DNA of 64,000 bases from Anaeramoeba flamelloides (Eukaryota; Metamonada; Anaeramoebidae), in assembly GCA_027625915.1 (NCBI GenBank), contig JANTQA010000063.1, positions 2,418,001 through 2,482,000 of the forward strand, in the 5' to 3' direction. Position numbers and translations under genes: made by a program. Positions 58,086 to 64,000 of this stretch are shown piece by piece. A model generated the notes under the pieces. It was not told the DNA's origin. It ran no database searches and saw nothing but the letters and a program-made list of their open reading frames with translations. Numbering within the stretch: the stretch's first letter is position 1; every line of letters starts with the position of its first letter.

Positions 58086-60084
58086 ATCTTTTGATTTTTG
58101 AAATTACCACGTTTATTATTAGCTACATTGTTATTAACTTATTAGAATTTTGAGTTATCAGTTCTAGTTAAAAATTTATGTTTTAGTTTTTTTTTTCAAA
58201 AAAATTGTTTTTGGGGAATTAATATTTTTAAGCTTTCAAAATTCAAAATTTACCTTGAAAGGTATCAAAAATGGAAATTTACATTGATTTACCTATTTCT
58301 ATATAAATTATTTTTATCATATCTTTTACTTCACGTGTATTGGCAAAATTGAAAATAATTGTATACTAACCTGTCAATATATCAAAGATTCTATATTAAA
58401 TTTGATAATTTCTTATTTTGTTTGATTTTTTTAATTTTTTGATAAATAAATATTTTCATCATAATACCCAAATAATTCAGAAATGTATAATTTTGATATC
58501 CATTCAATTGAAATTTCGAAATCATTTTTTTTTGCTAAATCTATGGTTTTTCACCCCCCTAAAGAGTATAAAATATCAATAGTTTGTTAGGTGGGTAAAT
58601 ACATTTCATGAATTTTTGAGTTCCACGGTTTATACAAAACTAAATTTTTAAAATTAATAATTTTACCAATACACTAATATTTTAATAAATATTTGAGTGA
58701 AATATAGTCCAGTTGGATATATTTATACCAATAAAAAAATAAAAATAAAAACAAATAAAAAAAATTGATCAAGTAAATATATAATAAAATCATTTATTTC
58801 TTGATCTTATATATAACTCTTGATACAATTATTTCTTTTTTATTTGGTTTTGTTATTTATTCTGAATTGAAAAAACTGTTGTTTGTAAAAAAATTGATTT
58901 ACAAATGACATTTTATTAATAAGGAATTTTCGAAATAGATTTATAACTTCTATTGTTGTTTTATTCAATAAATTCATATTGTGGTAGAAAATGTTTTTTT
59001 TTTTTTGAATGATTCTTTAGAAACCAAGATGTATTGAATGTATTCGTTTGATTTTATAATTATTTATTTTCTATTAATTTAAAAACTTCAAAATAATTCT
59101 AAATTATATTTGATATTTTTATCAATTTTTCTTTTTCATTGGGTTCAAATATCTTGTAAATGTTTTTTAATTTCGATAATTCAAATCCTTTTCTTTTATT
59201 TTTGAGATAATATATGCTTTATCTTTGTTTGATAAAAATATTTGAAAAATGATTTTTAAAAGCAAATTTTGTAAAAAAATGTTTTTCAAAATAATAATAA
59301 ATAGTAATTGGATTATAAATTCAAATTTCAATACAATAATTTATTCAAATTAAGAAGATTAATAAGAAATATCTTCAAAAATATACTTTAATAATTATTT
59401 TTTTTTTTTAGTCTTGATTTTAAAAAGTTTCCTCAAATAATAATCTATTTTGTTTAGGATTCTAAAAGAAAAGATTTGTTTCTAATACACACCTTCCCAA
59501 GACTTTTTTTTTTTTTTTTTGGTTTATGAATGGATTGTTTTCCAGTAATAATATAAATATATATCGAGATTCAAAACCTAATTTAATAAAAAAAAAGACT
59601 TAATCAAAAAAAAAAATGTTCATAAAATTGAAAAATTAAATATTCAACTCTGATTTACTTTATAGTTTTGTGCAAATAGAGAATTGAATGGTATTTTATG
59701 TATAAATTTTACATATCTTGTAGCACTAGAAAAATATTTTTTCAGTGATGTTCACACTATCAAAATTTTTCCAAAAAGTAAAATGTACTTCTTCCTCATC
59801 ATTTTTTTATTGAAAAGTTAGATTTGAATTTTAAATTCTTAAAAAAAAATTCTTAAGTGACAGTAAAATTAGGATTTACTTGATTGTTAAAGGAATCTTT
59901 TGATTTTAACTTTGTTTGATTAAAAGGTTACCAAAATAATTACAATTATTAATTATTTTTTATCATTATCATTTAAAGAATAAATATGAAATAAGAAGAA
60001 TAGAACAATATTAGAAAAAAATTGATATAATCTGAAACAAATCAAAAAAAAAAAATAAATTTTGTTAAAAATTCACAAAATATT

Positions 60085-60470
60085 CTTCTTTGTTGACCCC
60101 CAACAAGAAAAACAATAATTGTTCATTTTAATTGTCAATAGAAGATCCAAATAAAATTTCAATAAAAAACAATATCAATTTTCTACAATCTTTTTTATTA
60201 TTTCAATAATAATAGAATAACACATTTTTTAGAAGTAGATTATCAATCTTGCAATAAAAAAAAATTTACAAAATAATTATTTCTGTAAAAAAAACAAAAA
60301 AAAAAAATTAAATTGTAATGATAAAAAATGATTTCAATTTTGTAAATTTCCAAATTTAAAATTTTTTTCTTCTAATATCAATTTAAAACCTTTAAACACA
60401 TTTAATTCTAAAATGAAAAACTGATCTCTTTTGACTGCAAAATAATTTAGTATACACATCTTAATTATAT
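60085..60470 (+). repeat. Dispersed repeat family R5, copy 3 (partial)
   Basis: AATAATTGTTCATTTTAATT, TAAATTTCCAAATTTAAAAT, TTCTTCTAATATCAATTTAA and CTCTTTTGACTGCAAAAT in the same order as at 9290-10010 and 29190-29745. Confidence 0.55.
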
Positions 60471-60874
60471 CAATATTTTAATAAAAAATCTTTTATTTGA
60501 TGAAGATTGAAATCTGATTATATGTCAGAAGAAGTATATAAACTTGACTTTAAAAAAAAAATCAAATAATTTATCTGTACTGTAGTCAAAATAACTTTTG
60601 TAGACTTGTTTAATCTTTGTTTCAAAATGAATATAAATATTTCTTTTTCCCAGAAGACATATACATTAAACCATAACAAAACATATAATATACATTAAGG
60701 AAATATGGGATTTGTTTTCTTAAAGATCTATTATTTAAAAAGAAATTCTAAAAAAGAAATATACAATGATAAAATTTTTCAATAAAAAACGAAAGTTTTA
60801 TTAAGGAACTAATCTCTATTAAATGATTTTTATCTAAATTTTATAGAGATTGAGAAAATTTTTTGCCAATTACT

Positions 60875-61075
60875 TACAGTCAGTTCCACTTTTAAGGCAC
60901 AAACTTTCAACGAAATTTAAGGTAAAATAAAAATCTCAAATTAAAGTACAAAATTCAAATTCTAGTAAAAATTATTTGTAAAAAAAAAAATTCCAAATTT
61001 TGTACTTTAATTTGAGATTTTTTTGTGCCTTAAATTTCGTTGAAACTTTGTGCCTTAAAAGTGAAACTGACAGTA
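60875..61075. mobile_element. MITE family R1, copy 3 (201 bp)
   Basis: TACAGTCAGTTCCACTTTTA at the left and AAAAGTGAAACTGACAGTA at the right; near-perfect palindrome with the same inner arms as copies 1 and 2. The most complete of the three copies. Confidence 0.85.
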
Positions 61076-61651
61076 AGCTTGAAATACTCCTGTTTATTTT
61101 CAATACTAAACTTATTTCTAGATAAGAAAATCTTATTTAGAAATTAGTCAAAAAAAAATAATAGAGACTAGTCCGTGAGGTCAATTTTTCCCTTATAAAA
61201 ACAAAAAAAAATTGAGAAAAATTACAAAAGATTCAAAAACAAATGGTATTCATAATTTAAAATTTACTTGAAATATCTAAAAGTTAACCTTCAAAATTGA
61301 TTTGGTCTTAGGTTTTCGTATTCAAAAGTAAATTAGATGCTATATTGAAACAAGGAGAAAAAAAAGTATGGATTTTAATTTTGAAACAAGGGTTTTATGA
61401 TTTAGGCACACATATTTTTAATTGCTGTATATTTATTTATTAATTTGTTAAACTTTGAAACTCAGCAAAATTTGACTTTGTTCGTTTTGATATTAAAAAA
61501 TAATTATCTGTAAGAATTTGTAATGAATTTAATTTGTTCACAAAGAACATTTGAAACAAACAATGATAGTTATTCGGTAGTACTCATCTCCAACGAGAGT
61601 TAATTTAAATTGACATTGTTTGTGCCTGATTTCTCGAGGCATAAATTTGAT

Positions 61652-62701
61652 CTACATAAAATGTAGAATATAAAAAACAAGCCCTTGTGAATTTAATTCA
61701 ATATCAGCTTTCATGAGCTCCATAACGATTTGTTCTTGTTCTTCGTTCTCAACAACAGACCGAATAAACTCATTGAACCAAGAATTCATTTTCTTGTGTA
61801 CATATTGAAGTAACTCCTTTGGCTTGATCTGTTCTTCTTTGGCTTGCTTGCACATGTCCCAATAGCAATTCAAAGCTTTTACTAATCTATTTGCAACGAG
61901 ATCTATTTGAAAAATGGGTCCATAGTGCGCCAGGAATATTCGATCTGGCTGAAGCTTTTGAAGCTTTACAACTGTTTTTATTGCCTCTTCAGGATCAAAG
62001 CCGATCGGTGTCGATGTTGGCCAAACAATTTCATGATCATGCTTTTGCTTGTGTAGGGCGGGAAGCCTGATACCAAAATTGTCCCCAGAAAAAAGCGAGT
62101 TGGTTTGTAAATCATGGATACACACATGATGCTTGGCATGTCCCAGTGTGTGTATGAATTGTAGCTTTCTGCCCCCAAACTCGATGATCTCTCCATCGCT
62201 AACCGAACGTACTTTTTCTTCGCTGATCTTGGTCACTGGGCCGTAAAGCTTTTGCACATTGTCTATCCCACCATAGACCTTCGCAGCGGATTCCATTAGT
62301 CGTGTGGGATCAACCATATGCCTTGCCCCCCTTGGGTGCACCAGAACAGTAGCATTGCTACAGTGCTTCAAAAGCCCTGATGTGCCTGAGGAATGATCCA
62401 AATGGATATGTGTCACAATGATGTATTCGACATTCTCAGGCTTGATCGAGTATTTTTTGAGTGCATTTAATATTATTGGAACACTCCTTCCATTTGTGTT
62501 ATCAATAAGCGCGCATTTCGTTTCCTCCCCTTCTATTGATTTTAAAATATATGATCCTGCAATATCATCCATTCCAAAATAATTGCAATCAACTAGAATG
62601 ATTTCCCACTCTTCCCAGTAGTTGCATTTTGGATCAAGCTCTTTTAAGTCTTTTGGGTTTGTGGATTCACTCTTTAAAAATTGTTGAATAATTTTATGCA
62701 T
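61652..62701 (-). CDS. Metallo-beta-lactamase-fold hydrolase
   Basis: A single-exon protein of 349 residues from an ATG preceded by an A-rich leader. The MBL-fold metal ligands are all present: THIHLDHSSG (His98, His100, Asp102, His103), HTLGH (His188), SGDNFG (Asp207) and LAHYGP (His259), in normal order and spacing for a two-metal hydrolase. Length and motifs resemble the broad bacterial and archaeal MBL-fold hydrolases; the substrate (thioester, lactone, phosphoester or other) cannot be told. There is no targeting peptide, so it is probably cytosolic. The gene has no intron, is much richer in G+C than its neighbours and uses more C- and G-ending codons, which suggests acquisition from a prokaryote or strong expression. 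The C-terminal ~80 residues are helical and lack recognised motifs. Confidence 0.88.
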   Translation of the reverse strand: MHKIIQQFLKSESTNPKDLKELDPKCNYWEEWEIILVDCNYFGMDDIAGSYILKSIEGEETKCALIDNTNGRSVPIILNALKKYSIKPENVEYIIVTHIHLDHSSGTSGLLKHCSNATVLVHPRGARHMVDPTRLMESAAKVYGGIDNVQKLYGPVTKISEEKVRSVSDGEIIEFGGRKLQFIHTLGHAKHHVCIHDLQTNSLFSGDNFGIRLPALHKQKHDHEIVWPTSTPIGFDPEEAIKTVVKLQKLQPDRIFLAHYGPIFQIDLVANRLVKALNCYWDMCKQAKEEQIKPKELLQYVHKKMNSWFNEFIRSVVENEEQEQIVMELMKADIELNSQGLVFYILHFM

Positions 62702-64000
62702 TATGAGAAAAAAATAAAAAGCAACCCTTGAAATCTTTATGTTTTAAGATTTGTTGGGATTACACTATTAATTGAAAAAGAAATTGAACAAAATTTTCAA
62801 GCAATTTGCCAAAAATGTTTACTGGTAATTAAATTATAAATAGGGAAAATTTTCACTTCATTTTCAATTTTCCTTTTTTATTTAGAGCCACAAATGCATT
62901 CTTACTTCGTTTGAGAAGTCTTGGTTTAAAAAAGAAAAATATGTAAAAGGAGTGAAAATTTTTTTCTCAGTTATTATTTAAATCCCAGTATAAGAATATC
63001 TCAGTCAGAAATGTAACTGTATAATTTTAAATCCTGTTTCTTTTTTGATTTCATCTTTTGAGGTGGTAATTTAAGGACCACCTACATTTTATATTAACTT
63101 TTTAAGGATTGGAATACAATGTTACAAGATTGAAAAAAAACCATTTATTTGATTATTTGATGAAAGAAAAACCAAAATATTGCAAATTTTTGTTTTTCTA
63201 TTGAATTTTTGGAGCAAAAACTATTTATTGATCCAAAATATTTTAGAGTTTTTCCTAACATTACATGACAAATTTGAATTTGATTTTGTTTACCTCTTGC
63301 TGAACTTTCCTTCCATCTAATTTTAAAGTATATTTATACTCTTATCTTTAACTTGATAATACTTTATGATAAAGCGAAGGTGCTTTTTCGAACATTTTCA
63401 ATTTAAATTAGGAATTAGGGTTTGAGATAATTTTTTGGCCTAAATTGATTAAAATTGCAAAAACAGTAAAATATTTTAATTTTTATCAAGGTTAATGAAC
63501 TTATCATTCTTTGCTTCTAATAATTCATATGATAAATATTTAAAATGAATGTTTTAAAGAATAAAAAACGAAAAATCATTCATTTAATATCTCAATAAAT
63601 AATTTATCTTTTTTAAGTTTTTTTATTTTGTAAAGTTGAATGGAAATTGGATTAGTTTTTTCATCAATTAAAGAGTATTTTGAATTTGGTCAAATATTGT
63701 GATTTAATTAATAAAAATGCTGAAGAAATTAATTCAATGAAAAAAAAAGGAGTTTTATTTTTTTTAATTTAGGAATTTCCAAAGATAAAGTCACAGTGGG
63801 GAGTGAAACTGCCAAAGTATTGAGATTTTATTTACTTAATCTCTTGAGATCCAAAAAAAATCTTAATTTTCAATTTTTAGGTATTGTGGTATTATTCGAA
63901 TTATGGATTTCCCAAACAAATGAAATTTTATGAAAATATGCATTACAAATCATTTCTGATTATCAAAGATCTTGGAACATAACGTGATTATAATTTCTCT
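62702..64000. other. Sequence upstream of the hydrolase gene, to the window end
   Basis: AT-rich with no supportable gene. The segment 63060-63115 has TTAAGGACCACCT followed by a TTTTTAAGGATTGG piece, resembling R2 ends, but too little to call a copy. The hydrolase promoter should lie in the first few hundred bases. Confidence 0.45.

Larger units (their letters stand above)
57495..61651. other. Repeat-rich spacer between the porin and hydrolase genes
   Basis: No supportable gene. Contains an R7 copy (57825-58085), an R5 copy (60085-60470) and an R1 MITE (60875-61075), otherwise A/T-rich unique sequence. Confidence 0.6.

Noticed and set aside
1-64000. CRISPR arrays, operons and prokaryotic regulatory sites
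   Set aside because: No regularly spaced direct repeats with spacers. Genes are eukaryotic with introns, so such features are not expected.

Overview
The window is nuclear DNA of an AT-rich protist. Genes are sparse (five confident protein genes in 64 kb), have GT-AG introns, and use TAA/TAG stops with no sign of a changed code. Spacers are long and packed with A/T runs and small non-autonomous DNA transposons. The RCC1-BTB protein, the cysteine-rich surface protein and the extreme base composition fit an anaerobic amoeba of the Anaeramoeba type, but that name is an inference and other AT-rich amoebae are possible.

Layout: a decayed LINE reverse transcriptase (1-1100, minus) carrying a 200-bp foldback element; a tRNA-Glu (3406-3476); several terminal-inverted-repeat elements; an RCC1-BTB gene (5724-7532); a BRM/SMARCA-type SWI/SNF ATPase gene (11072-18513) split by a 2.4-kb intron; a repeat-rich spacer with a possible small spliced gene (22477-23085, minus); a type I membrane cysteine-rich protein gene in three exons (34000-30126, minus); a 12-kb gene-poor stretch with a tRNA-like cloverleaf (40422-40585); a large RRM and NCOA5-like RNA-binding protein gene (45801-50766); a VDAC/porin-type outer-membrane channel gene split by a 3.8-kb intron (52829-57494); and an intronless metallo-beta-lactamase-fold hydrolase gene (62701-61652, minus) that is visibly richer in G+C than everything around it.

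The outstanding feature is a 348-residue intein in the Walker A motif of the BRM ATPase (15562-16605). It starts with Ala, ends in Thr-His-Asn before Thr, and carries Trp after the block B His and Cys in block F. This is the Trp-Cys-Thr signature of class 3 inteins, which are known from phage and bacterial DnaB, terminase and helicase genes. Its central part looks like a LAGLIDADG homing endonuclease that has lost its catalytic acids. The chromatin remodeller should be inactive until the intein has excised itself from the protein.

At least ten dispersed repeat families occur in two or more copies in this one window. Three are well-bounded MITEs: a ~200-bp palindrome with TACAGTCAG ends, a ~236-bp element with TACTGATAAATT ends, and a ~510-bp element bounded by TTAA. 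Several sit inside host introns or inside one another. The host introns share an odd polarity: T-rich just after the donor and often A-rich just before the acceptor.
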